Origin: an uncultured Eubacterium sp.
Lineage (GTDB): Bacteria > Bacillota > Clostridia > Lachnospirales > Lachnospiraceae
DNA: 64,000 bases
Assembly: GCA_947642745.1 (NCBI GenBank)
Contig: CANRTU010000020.1
Location: 1 to 64,000 of the forward strand
Direction: 5' to 3'
The translations under genes were made by a program, and so were the position numbers. Shown piece after piece: positions 47,346-56,072 of the stretch (the stretch's first letter is position 1; each line of letters begins with the position of its first letter). The notes under the pieces were generated by a model. The model had not been told where the DNA came from, did no database searches, and saw only the letters and a list, made by a program, of their open reading frames with translations.

Positions 47346-48487
47346 CTGCAAAAGGTTCCAATTCTTTTGTTTTTTCTTTCCCTTTTTACAAGGCAGACAT
47401 ACCGTTTCTGAACATTTCCAGCTTCCCGTTCAATATCAAAACCTGCTTTTCTGATATATGGCTTTACGGCCTTACGGTCATATCCGGATCCCGTAGCGCT
47501 GATGAGAGCTTCTGCCCAGGCTTTTTCGGATTCCAGACTGAGAAAAACTGTACCGGGCAGTATCTTTACTTTACGACTGAGCGCATCTGACAAAACACAT
47601 GGCAGCCCGCTGCACTGGGCTTCCAGCGCACTGACAGGCATTCCTTCAAATAATGAAGGCATGGCAAATACGTCAAATGCTGAATAATACTGCCAGATAT
47701 GGCTGACCTGCCCCGCAAATATTACCTTTCCCGACAGACCGTTTTGTTGTACGTATTTCTCCAGTTCCCCCCGCAGCAGACCGTCACCTGCCAGCATAAG
47801 TTTTGCGGACGGCTTTTCCATTCGTATTATCTGAAAAACTCTCAGCAAAAACATATGATTTTTCTGTACGTCCAGACGTCCGGCCGCCCCTATGACAAGT
47901 TCTTCTCCAATACCATATTTTTTTCTGCAGGCAGTCCGGTCCTCCTGCGAAAACCAGAATCTTCGCATATCAATTGCGTTTGGAATAACAACAGCTTTTC
48001 TATACCGCCCATACAGCCATTGGCCGGCCTGCTTTGAACAGGCCCACAGATCTGTAGCATAATGTGGAACCTGCTTTTTCTGGATATCATTGAGCATCCT
48101 GCGAAATTTACTCTGTATCGTATAATCCGTGTTGTGGCTATGGGAGATTCTGACAGGCACTCCACATTTTTTTGCTATTTTTAATATATACGCATTTCCA
48201 CTGTCCGCATTGGAATGCACAATATCATACTTTCCTTTTTTTATAATCCTTTTTATCAGTATGTAATTTTTCAGCAAATGCCGGCTTTTGGGCGGCACTG
48301 TATAAATCTTTCCGCCCCTTTCCAGAATCTCCTGATCTCTCTCCCCTGGTCCGTCGCCATGCGCCAGAAAATCGGTCTGTATCACATCCGGTTGAAAATG
48401 CAGATAATAATTCATCATTACCGACGATATCCCGCCTCTGTCCATCAGCCCGCCATTCACATATAACATCCGGATCCTTTTTTTCAT
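47342..48487 (-). CDS. Family 4 glycosyltransferase
   Basis: A 381-residue GT-B enzyme. N-terminal acceptor domain with GGLMDRGGISSVMMNYY and SHSHNTDYTIQSKFR; C-terminal donor domain with AAGRLDVQKNHMFLLRVF, LAGDGLLRGELE and the EX7E-like region MPSLFEGMPVSALEAQCSGLP. It resembles EpsF/CapM-like transferases using UDP- or GDP-sugars. Cytoplasmic face of the capsule assembly line. The C-terminal tail is very basic. Confidence 0.93.
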   Translation of the reverse strand: MKKRIRMLYVNGGLMDRGGISSVMMNYYLHFQPDVIQTDFLAHGDGPGERDQEILERGGKIYTVPPKSRHLLKNYILIKRIIKKGKYDIVHSNADSGNAYILKIAKKCGVPVRISHSHNTDYTIQSKFRRMLNDIQKKQVPHYATDLWACSKQAGQWLYGRYRKAVVIPNAIDMRRFWFSQEDRTACRKKYGIGEELVIGAAGRLDVQKNHMFLLRVFQIIRMEKPSAKLMLAGDGLLRGELEKYVQQNGLSGKVIFAGQVSHIWQYYSAFDVFAMPSLFEGMPVSALEAQCSGLPCVLSDALSRKVKILPGTVFLSLESEKAWAEALISATGSGYDRKAVKPYIRKAGFDIEREAGNVQKRYVCLVKRERKNKRIGTFCR

Positions 48488-48637
48488 TTATATGCACCGC
48501 CCTGTCGTATTTTGAGATACTGCCTTCCGGCATTCTGTTGATCTGTTACTTTCTTACTATCCGTTCTCTGATACCTTCTGATCCATACATGCCCTCTGGT
48601 AACCGCCCGCCTGCGGCATCCCGCCAAAACAAAGATA

Positions 48638-49579
48638 TCAGATTTCATCCTGTCTCCATGGCGTTGGTTCAACCAGTATCCAGTCATCCATATACAAAGA
48701 TGCTTTCGTATTGCAGCCGTTGGACCGGATCATGTCTTTTTCCTGCGAATACCAGCGGGAAGGCGCAATTACCGTTTTTTTACCTTCATGAATACATAAA
48801 TACTGCGCCCACCAGCTAAAGGTACTATTGGGAATAATAAAGTGGGCGCAATGATACATCATAAACAAATCTTCAGTTTCATTTTTTGCTATGTCCACAA
48901 AGTGATAATGATTTCCAGTAAAATTCTTTTTAACCCAGGATATATCCTCTGAAAAAAAGTAATACTCAGGATGATCCAGCAGACTGTTCATTTTTTCTAT
49001 AGCATCCGTATAATAGATTTTCCCGCATACATTTAATGCCGGATTCACACAATAATCACTTCTGCGGACATGTACACAGACAGAATTGATTTTTAACAGA
49101 TTCCCAGCATATTCTTTGCATATATCCGGAACATCCACTGCCCTGAATTCTTTTTTTATTTCTTCTTTTACTGACTCAAAATACCGCTCACTCTGAAACA
49201 GTCCATTATAATAATTTATTTTTTTAAAAGCGTACACTGGTTCCGTATATTCTGCAGAACAGGTAAAAAAGTATCCCTGTTCTGCATACTGCAATGCTTT
49301 TGTATTATCAAATCTGTCAGTCTTACGGATCCTGATCCAGAATTCAAACCAGAACCTCTTTATGATAAAAAAGAAATATTTTAAAGCATATTTATGAATA
49401 AAACGTATATCCGGCTGGATATTCAGTCTGTCCAGCCGGTAAGTCCGGCCGCTTCTGTCTTTGGAAAAAGCATAGGTCGAAAAATATAAACTGTCCTTAT
49501 ATTTTCTGGCCTGTGCTCTGCCAAATGCATACATAAACATCTGATTTCCAAGTCCGCCACCCAGACTGACAATAATCAT
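48638..49579 (-). CDS. GT11 alpha-1,2-fucosyltransferase-like enzyme
   Basis: A 313-residue family 11 glycosyltransferase. GGGLGNQMFMYAFGRAQA at the N-terminus, CVHVRRSDY (the HxRRxD donor-binding motif) and NSTFSWWAQYL near the end are the three hallmark regions. Family members attach L-fucose (or galactose) in alpha-1,2 linkage from GDP-fucose, as in FutC/WbsJ. ATG at 49579 with AAAGGAGAGGG upstream, overlapping the flippase stop. No GDP-fucose synthesis genes lie in the window, so the donor would be made elsewhere. Confidence 0.9.
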   Translation of the reverse strand: MIIVSLGGGLGNQMFMYAFGRAQARKYKDSLYFSTYAFSKDRSGRTYRLDRLNIQPDIRFIHKYALKYFFFIIKRFWFEFWIRIRKTDRFDNTKALQYAEQGYFFTCSAEYTEPVYAFKKINYYNGLFQSERYFESVKEEIKKEFRAVDVPDICKEYAGNLLKINSVCVHVRRSDYCVNPALNVCGKIYYTDAIEKMNSLLDHPEYYFFSEDISWVKKNFTGNHYHFVDIAKNETEDLFMMYHCAHFIIPNSTFSWWAQYLCIHEGKKTVIAPSRWYSQEKDMIRSNGCNTKASLYMDDWILVEPTPWRQDEI

Positions 49580-50844
49580 TGCTTTTCCACCCTCTCCTTT
49601 TGTATTTTTATCTGTGTATGTATGCATACAACGCCTGCTAAAACCGCATAAATCCACTGGCCAAGACAATAGTTGGCAATCGCTCCTGTAAGCCCGTATT
49701 CAGAAACCAGTATAAAACCCATAACTGTCATTACAATTCCCGGACATATTTTTGGAATCACAAGCTTTCTGGTCAACCCCAGTTTCAAAATCTCAAAAAG
49801 CCCTAAATCCGCCAGAATACCAGCCGCACAGGAAACACATGCAATCCCTGTATACTTTCGTACATCCAGATATTTTTTGTCATATGCCATAATGATTATA
49901 TACCTGCCCAAAAACGGCATCAGAATACAATATCCAATAAGTGGCAGCGCAAATATTAAGACATACTTCAGATATTTTTTTACGGTCATCTCTTCTTTTT
50001 GTCCATAAAGTACAGGATAAAAATAATTACTGATAAATGACTGATAAAATACCGGAATATACATGGCCACTCCGACTGCTACTGTATACATGGCCACTGC
50101 CCCCGCAGACAGATAGTAATTCAAAAGCCATTTATTTATGACTCCCTGTATATATCCAAAAATATTCCAGATAATTACCGGAACCGAAAATTTAAATAAT
50201 TGAGTATATATCACGACATACATATCTTTCTGTATCTGAAAATGAAATTCCCTGTTAATCAGAATAATCAGCAGGAAGTCTTTCAGACACAAAATCGCAA
50301 GAATATATTTAATAGTCATAAACTGCATCAGATACATACTTCCCAGTCCGGTGCCTGTCAGAATGAAATCCACTATATAGCATAAAAGCACCCGGTTTCT
50401 TTTTCTCAAATAGGTATATACATGAAAAAAGGCACCTTTTATGGTTTCCAGAAAACAATAAACCATAAATAACGCCTGATAGTTTTCAAAATTATAGTCA
50501 ACGATACCAGCCAGACATAAAATCTCAAATACAACTGTCTGTATGAGAAAAATAAACAGATATCCTGTAATGATCGCTGATAAATACACATTTTTATGAT
50601 TCCTGTATTCCGCTGAATATCTGCATATCGCATTATTAACTGCCGTAAATGGCAGCATCTGCAGCATTGTATAGTAAGTCATCAGAATGGACCAGTTACC
50701 ATATTCCGCCCTGGAAAAATACATGACAATTAATTTTGTCTGCAAAAACAGCGACAGAATATTTGCTGCCTGTCCTAAATTCGCAATCCAGAATTCTTTT
50801 TCTGATAGTAATACATAAATTTTTTTCCTGAAATGATTCCTCAT
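49576..50844 (-). CDS. Wzx-type polysaccharide flippase
   Basis: A 422-residue protein with about twelve to fourteen helices of the MATE/PST (polysaccharide biosynthesis protein) superfamily. Features include the basic N-terminus, NILSLFLQTKLIVMYFSRAEYG, and AVNNAICRYSAEY. It would flip undecaprenyl-linked capsule units to the outer leaflet. Only one such gene is in the cluster, matching a Wzx/Wzy-dependent assembly route with the EpsG-like polymerase. Lower GC than the flanking genes. Confidence 0.9.
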   Translation of the reverse strand: MRNHFRKKIYVLLSEKEFWIANLGQAANILSLFLQTKLIVMYFSRAEYGNWSILMTYYTMLQMLPFTAVNNAICRYSAEYRNHKNVYLSAIITGYLFIFLIQTVVFEILCLAGIVDYNFENYQALFMVYCFLETIKGAFFHVYTYLRKRNRVLLCYIVDFILTGTGLGSMYLMQFMTIKYILAILCLKDFLLIILINREFHFQIQKDMYVVIYTQLFKFSVPVIIWNIFGYIQGVINKWLLNYYLSAGAVAMYTVAVGVAMYIPVFYQSFISNYFYPVLYGQKEEMTVKKYLKYVLIFALPLIGYCILMPFLGRYIIIMAYDKKYLDVRKYTGIACVSCAAGILADLGLFEILKLGLTRKLVIPKICPGIVMTVMGFILVSEYGLTGAIANYCLGQWIYAVLAGVVCIHTQIKIQKERVEKQ

Positions 50845-50860
50845 ACTATCAGTTAAATGA

Positions 50861-51664
50861 TCACTTCACAAAATGAAATAATCCAAATCGTCCCCCCATA
50901 TTATATTTTTCCGTATCATATTTGTGTACTGGTACGTTCCTCTCTATTCCATTTCCATCCGTACATGAATATTCCACAAGCTTAAGTGGTGCAAATGCTT
51001 TGATAACAGACTCTGCATAAAAAACCCTGTGCGCATTAAATTCCAGATGTTCATACCCTACAGGAACGGAAATATAAGCATGCCCGCCTGAGCCAGGCAT
51101 ACGGGTGATTGACTTCATCGCTTTAAAACAGCCATCCGGATCAATTTTATCTCCATATCTTCCCAATCCGAAATGTTCCAGGGAACAAAGCGCAGATATG
51201 GATCCGGCCGATCCATCCATAATCTCTTCCGCCATATTCACACCATCTGCCTGTATAAAGTTCACTCCCGGAATTACATTTTGCATCGGACGCACATCAA
51301 TCATATAAATATTATCCCGGAAAGATGCCAGATGCCCGATAAATCCATCTACTCTGGAGCCAATATCATAATGTTTTAATGGCTGATTCTCCGCTATCAG
51401 TTTTGCTCCCCATAAATCCTGCCAGAAATACGCATTCAGTGTTCCTGCTCCCTGATACCGGTCTGTCAGACATGCATGTCTGTACTTCCATGTAATAACA
51501 AAGTGTTTATTCTGATTTAACTTTTTATAGCTCCTTTCTGTTTTCTTATATGCATAATACCCCCTGACCGTCTGTCCGATACCAGACAGCCTGGAATATC
51601 CGGATGCGAAATTATGATACAGATTAGGATTCTTTATTAATACTGTTTTCACAAATGTTTTCAT
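50861..51664 (-). CDS. DUF268-family protein, methyltransferase-like
   Basis: A 267-residue protein of DUF268 (PF03269). Recognised by YFWQDLWGAKLIAENQPLKH, YDIGSRVDGFIGHLASF, ISALCSLEHFGLGRYGDKID and GHAYISVPVGYEHLEFNAHR. The order of motifs resembles a Rossmann methyltransferase (DIGSR as motif I). It lies between the FkbM methyltransferase and flippase genes, suggesting sugar modification. The reaction is not known. Confidence 0.87.
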   Translation of the reverse strand: MKTFVKTVLIKNPNLYHNFASGYSRLSGIGQTVRGYYAYKKTERSYKKLNQNKHFVITWKYRHACLTDRYQGAGTLNAYFWQDLWGAKLIAENQPLKHYDIGSRVDGFIGHLASFRDNIYMIDVRPMQNVIPGVNFIQADGVNMAEEIMDGSAGSISALCSLEHFGLGRYGDKIDPDGCFKAMKSITRMPGSGGHAYISVPVGYEHLEFNAHRVFYAESVIKAFAPLKLVEYSCTDGNGIERNVPVHKYDTEKYNMGGRFGLFHFVK

Positions 51665-51709
51665 GATCCTTTGTCCATGCTCCTTTCTCTTGCGGAAAGA
51701 AGCCGGACT

Positions 51710-52384
51710 TTACTCTTTTCTGATCCAGCTTTCCCAGACATATGGCCGGCAGGACCATTCAGGTATATGGGTATTTTTCAAAATATGCTGAATTCTTTTC
51801 ATTTTCTGTCCTGACTCATTGTCCACTTTATGAAACTGAATCTGAAAATGCTTTACAATAGAAAGTAAATCGCATTCAATCATCCTGTCCAGCAGCCTGT
51901 ACTCTCCGCCTTCGATATTAATTTTAAACAGATCTATATTTTTAATTTTATTCTCTTCAATAAACTCCCTGATATCTTTCATGCGGACAGACTCATATTC
52001 CCTGCTTTTTTTATCTATACAGGCACTGCTCCCATCTGCTGATATGGACATCTTTTCTGCTTCTGTCCTGCCGGACAAACCAAAATCATATATTTTAATT
52101 TTACAGTTATCATCAAATCTTTGCTTTAATTTTTCCGCAAATTCCGTTACCGGTTCAAAAATAAAACAGGTACAATGATACTTTTCAAATATTCTGGCAG
52201 AGAAGTCTCCACAATACCCCCCCCCATCAAAAACAAGTGATTTTTCTGTCAGATCATCATACTGATACCTTTTTTCTTCGCTGTCAGACACATACCACCG
52301 GGCAAATGCCTTTCCGTGCGCATCAAAAAAAGGATATCCGAGAATATAATGAAGTCTGATTAAATGTTTTTTTAATTGATTCAT
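51710..52384 (-). CDS. FkbM-family methyltransferase
   Basis: A 224-residue SAM-dependent methyltransferase. SAM motif I-like stretch LVFDGGGYCGDFSARIFEK, motif II CFIFEPVTEFAEKL and the FkbM end block LFKINIEGGEYRLLDRM with HFQIQFH are present. In polysaccharide clusters these enzymes O-methylate sugars. ATG at 52384 preferred over the TTG six bases upstream (GGGGGATAG ribosome binding site). Confidence 0.9.
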   Translation of the reverse strand: MNQLKKHLIRLHYILGYPFFDAHGKAFARWYVSDSEEKRYQYDDLTEKSLVFDGGGYCGDFSARIFEKYHCTCFIFEPVTEFAEKLKQRFDDNCKIKIYDFGLSGRTEAEKMSISADGSSACIDKKSREYESVRMKDIREFIEENKIKNIDLFKINIEGGEYRLLDRMIECDLLSIVKHFQIQFHKVDNESGQKMKRIQHILKNTHIPEWSCRPYVWESWIRKE

Positions 52385-52438
52385 TTTCAACTATCCCCCT
52401 GAAATAAAACAGATCTTGGTTAAAATGTTCCATGTCCC

Positions 52439-52597
52439 TTACAATAATCCATACGTCGTCATACAAACTTCCTGCTTCGCCATTCCTGTCTTTTTCAGAT
52501 CAGCTTCATAAATAAACCCCGCAAAGCTTTCTTTTTCTTTCAAACAGGAACGTATGATGTCTCCGTCTATTCCTTCCGCAAATATCAGTACTTTCAT
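52439..52597 (-). CDS. Short ORF in the capsule operon, possible gene remnant
   Basis: 52 codons starting MKVLIFAEGIDGDIIRSCL and ending with CMTTYGLL. The N-terminus looks like the first beta-strand and helix of a nucleotide-binding or acyltransferase-type fold, but the ORF stops early. No strong ribosome binding site. It fills part of the 317-bp gap between two capsule genes. It may be the front end of a deleted gene. Confidence 0.35.
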   Translation of the reverse strand: MKVLIFAEGIDGDIIRSCLKEKESFAGFIYEADLKKTGMAKQEVCMTTYGLL

Positions 52598-52701
52598 AGT
52601 CTGAATTAACCCTGTATTTTCATATCTTCTGTATTCTGCACAAACTCATTTCCCGCATCCGTACAGCCCGGTATAAAAAACAAAAACCCACATATGAATA
52701 T

Positions 52702-53655
52702 TCAGGAATGATCATTATAAGACAGTCTTATAACATATCTTTTCAGCAACAATCTGTCTCTTCCTCTCCTCCTGCAATCCGGACTCATTATAAAACACCA
52801 GGCCATCAGCAGTATCTTGGCGGGAACCGGTCTGTTTAAAGCTTCTATAAAAAGCTTCTGGTACTTTATAAACCTGCTGTCCTTCTGTTTACGCCGGATA
52901 TACCTGTCATACTCCTTCCGGTTAAATTCCCTTCCCGTCATGTCCAGATATTTCGCATATTGTGAAGAAAGAAACTGTACAATTCCTTTATCCGGATTAA
53001 CGTTCTCCTCCCTCAGGCGATAGTACAGCAATGGCTTATCAATATAATGGAACCGGCATCCGGATTTCTTCATCCTCAGCCATAAATCAAAATCCTGAGC
53101 GACGGAATAACCACAGTAACCACCTGCATTCCTGACCGCATCCAGGCGCATCATGACTGTGGGATGGGCGATCACAGAACCGACAGACAGTGATTTCATC
53201 AGACATTCATCATTTTTCGGAATCAGAAGTGATTTTTGCAATGGTCTGCCCTTTTCATCTATAAAAAACCTGCCGGAACAAACCAGATCACACTCCTGAT
53301 GTCTGTCCAGAAAGTCCTTCTCTTCCTGAAACCGTGTATCCGTGGAAATATCATCCGCGTCCATCCGTGCGATATATTTTCCCTGTGCTGCCTTCAGTCC
53401 TGTATTTAACGACTCTGCCAGGCCCTGATTCACACTGTTATAGATAATAATAATTCTCTGATCCTTTTGCTGATATTCCTGCAGCAGACGAATCTGTTCT
53501 GCGGCATCAGGATTATCCACAATGATAATAAATTCAAAATTGCGGACTGACTGTCTTAACACAGATTCTACAGCGCATCTTAGCATGTCTGCTGTCTCAT
53601 TATAAACACTCATCAAAACCGAAATCTCCGGCTGACACATTTTATACTTCTTCAT
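52702..53655 (-). CDS. Family 2 glycosyltransferase
   Basis: A 317-residue GT-A enzyme: PEISVLMSVYNETADMLRCA, FIIIVDNPDA, YIARMDADDIS (DXD metal site) and AQDFDLWLRMKKSG. It lacks membrane helices apart from a short hydrophobic stretch near residue 280. It resembles WaaE/EpsE-like transferases. Donor and acceptor are unknown. AGGAAAAATATCT precedes the ATG. Confidence 0.92.
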   Translation of the reverse strand: MKKYKMCQPEISVLMSVYNETADMLRCAVESVLRQSVRNFEFIIIVDNPDAAEQIRLLQEYQQKDQRIIIIYNSVNQGLAESLNTGLKAAQGKYIARMDADDISTDTRFQEEKDFLDRHQECDLVCSGRFFIDEKGRPLQKSLLIPKNDECLMKSLSVGSVIAHPTVMMRLDAVRNAGGYCGYSVAQDFDLWLRMKKSGCRFHYIDKPLLYYRLREENVNPDKGIVQFLSSQYAKYLDMTGREFNRKEYDRYIRRKQKDSRFIKYQKLFIEALNRPVPAKILLMAWCFIMSPDCRRRGRDRLLLKRYVIRLSYNDHS

Positions 53656-53760
53656 AGATATTTTTCCTGCACTTTCTGTTCACAGCGTACATTCTGCATT
53701 TTGTTGAACACCAGTATAGCACATTCCCGATAGCACGTTCCCAGGTAAAAAAGTATCCAT

Positions 53761-55023
53761 TTATATCTGCTCATCGTCCCTGCTTTTGTCATTCTTCCTG
53801 TTTCCAGCCGCCTGATATCCGGCTTCGGTTCTGCATAAACGCTCCACTCTCTGATAAAACGCATTTCTTCTGCCTCTAAGTACACTTTCCCGGTATTCCT
53901 CCGCTTTTTCCATACATTCCTCCCCCAGTCTGGTCAGCCGTTTATGATCCATAAGTAATCTTCTTACAATTTCATACATTTTTCTGACATCACCGGGAGC
54001 CGCCAGACAGTCACTGCCAATCAGTTCCGGTATTCCCCCAACATCTGTAGATACACACGGCGTCCCCACAGACATGGATTCAATCACTACCCTTGGCAGC
54101 CCCTCGGAATGAGTCGGAAACAGAAACAAATCCGCCTCCCTGAAAGCTTTAAAAATATCTTCCCTGCTGTTTTTCCTTCCCGCAAAATGTACTTTCTGAC
54201 TGATATTCCTTCTGGCTGCGTACTGCTCAAATTCCTTCCGGAGATTTCCATCCCCGATAAAATCTATTCTTACATCCAGCCCCTGCATATTTAACTTTTT
54301 TACGATATTAATCGCTTCTTTGTGCCCTTTACTATATGTGTTAATAGCGTTTGCCACATGAATCAGTCTGAAACAGGATTTATTTTCATACATTTTTGGA
54401 TCATACATTCTCTGGTTGCCAATACTCACATCCGAGCAGGATGATGTAAAGTAAGTCTCACTTTTTCCTTCTGTCATTGCCCTGCAGGGATACCTTTTCT
54501 GTAGTCCGTGTTTTGTGACATACAGGACACCGTTTGCTTTCATGCAATATATTTTCAGCTGGCTGGTCCATACGATTCTGATAAACGGGCGGAACAATGA
54601 CCGGTATTCTCCGGGCGCCATCCACATCCAGGGATCACCTGTCACCTCTATCGCATACGGCATCTTCCCACGTATGTATTTCAGAAACTGGAAACTCATG
54701 GAAGACGGTGCCTTTATGACCGCACAGTCCGCCAGTCCGCAATATTTCCGGATCATCCTGTTGATTTTCCTTCTGTTTCTTAAAAAATCAAAAGATCCAT
54801 AAAAATCCGGCAATGGCAGTATCTTTATATGTTTTCCACTGCACAGACTGGTATAATCCCGGCTTTTCACCTCAACTTTTACCACTCTTACCGCAACCAG
54901 CACTTCATCAAAAACATCCAGATACCTGCTTAATAACTCATAATCCGCAATTCCATTACTCCAGTATTTTCCATCCGGAGTTTTCTGAAGATGACATTCA
55001 TTTATGACCAGTACATTTCCCAT
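53761..55023 (-). CDS. Family 4 glycosyltransferase
   Basis: A 420-residue GT-B enzyme. The donor domain shows IHVANAINTYSKGHKEAINI, DFIGDGNLRKEFEQYA, HFAGRKNSREDIF and the FPTHSEGLPRVVIESMSVG region with the two conserved glutamates. The N-terminal domain starts VLVINECHLQKTPDGKYWSN. GAGGAGATCGCAG precedes the ATG. The last ~30 residues are strongly charged. Confidence 0.92.
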   Translation of the reverse strand: MGNVLVINECHLQKTPDGKYWSNGIADYELLSRYLDVFDEVLVAVRVVKVEVKSRDYTSLCSGKHIKILPLPDFYGSFDFLRNRRKINRMIRKYCGLADCAVIKAPSSMSFQFLKYIRGKMPYAIEVTGDPWMWMAPGEYRSLFRPFIRIVWTSQLKIYCMKANGVLYVTKHGLQKRYPCRAMTEGKSETYFTSSCSDVSIGNQRMYDPKMYENKSCFRLIHVANAINTYSKGHKEAINIVKKLNMQGLDVRIDFIGDGNLRKEFEQYAARRNISQKVHFAGRKNSREDIFKAFREADLFLFPTHSEGLPRVVIESMSVGTPCVSTDVGGIPELIGSDCLAAPGDVRKMYEIVRRLLMDHKRLTRLGEECMEKAEEYRESVLRGRRNAFYQRVERLCRTEAGYQAAGNRKNDKSRDDEQI

Positions 55024-55122
55024 ATCTGCGATCTCCTCATATATGTTTGCATTATGATTCGTTATGCGGCATCCTCCTTCACAGTCTGCGCTGCTGTTAC
55101 TATTTCATATACCTTTTAATAT

Positions 55123-56046
55123 TCAATAATAACCGCATAAAACAGCCAGATCAAATGCCAGTGTTTCCAGTCTGTTTTGTCTGTACAGCCTGCTGTGTGT
55201 CATATATTTTAATTTCTGCAGGAAACTTTTAGCTTTCAGAAATTTCTGAAATTCTTCATACGATCCATGCAGTCTCATTTCATCAGCGTTTATTTCAACA
55301 AAATATTTTATCTGTTCCCTATATTTATGCCCGTCACCATCCATGTTTCTTCTGATGCTTGCCATCATCTGTCCCAGTTTTCCAGTTCCAGAGCCCAGTT
55401 GATTTTTTTCATGCTGACGATAATATGTAAATGAACTGTTATTAAACAGAATTTTCCCATACAATACCGCATGACTTGTAATCCATGAATCATATACATA
55501 TATCTTTGATGTATCCACATGGTTCCGCTGAATGATTTCAAGCAGGGCATTATTTATTACCTGCGTATGTCCGGCACATATATTCTGAATCGCAGTGTTG
55601 TAAATAGTAAACGGACGCTGTTTTCTTCGTGTCTGGCCATATGGTATCAGATCATTGCCAGTAAGATAGGATGTTGACGCATATAGAAGAGGCGTATTGT
55701 CATTCTCAGCTGACAGTACTTCCAATGCAGCCTCCAGCTTTCCCAGAAGCCAGACATCATCCTGATCGCAAAATGAATAATAGTCATAACCGGCTGCATG
55801 ATAAAGAAGTTCAAAAAAGCTGGCATTGCATCCGATATTTTTACCACTGTATAATTCTATTTTTCCCGGAAACTCACTTATCAGCTTTTTTATAATTTTA
55901 CATGTCGCATCCTCAGAACCATCATCCCTTATCCTGAGTGTAATTCTATCCGAAATACTTTGTCCAATAACACTTCTGACCTGCGGCTCAATATATTTTT
56001 CTCCATTATAACTGGACATTAATACCAGCACCCGCTTTTTTCGCAT
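55123..56046 (-). CDS. Family 2 glycosyltransferase, rhamnosyltransferase-like
   Basis: A 307-residue GT-A enzyme with VLVLMSSYNGEKYIEPQVRS, IRDDGSEDATCKI, GCNASFFELLYHA and YSFCDQDDVWLLGKL. The SFCDQDDVW block is typical of rhamnosyltransferase-like family 2 enzymes of Gram-positive capsule clusters. The ATG at 56046 has AAGGAGAAGT directly upstream; the frame is open to 56070 but lacks another good start. Second gene of the operon. Confidence 0.92.
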   Translation of the reverse strand: MRKKRVLVLMSSYNGEKYIEPQVRSVIGQSISDRITLRIRDDGSEDATCKIIKKLISEFPGKIELYSGKNIGCNASFFELLYHAAGYDYYSFCDQDDVWLLGKLEAALEVLSAENDNTPLLYASTSYLTGNDLIPYGQTRRKQRPFTIYNTAIQNICAGHTQVINNALLEIIQRNHVDTSKIYVYDSWITSHAVLYGKILFNNSSFTYYRQHEKNQLGSGTGKLGQMMASIRRNMDGDGHKYREQIKYFVEINADEMRLHGSYEEFQKFLKAKSFLQKLKYMTHSRLYRQNRLETLAFDLAVLCGYY

Positions 56047-56072
56047 ACTTCTCCTTATGATTACAAACAATA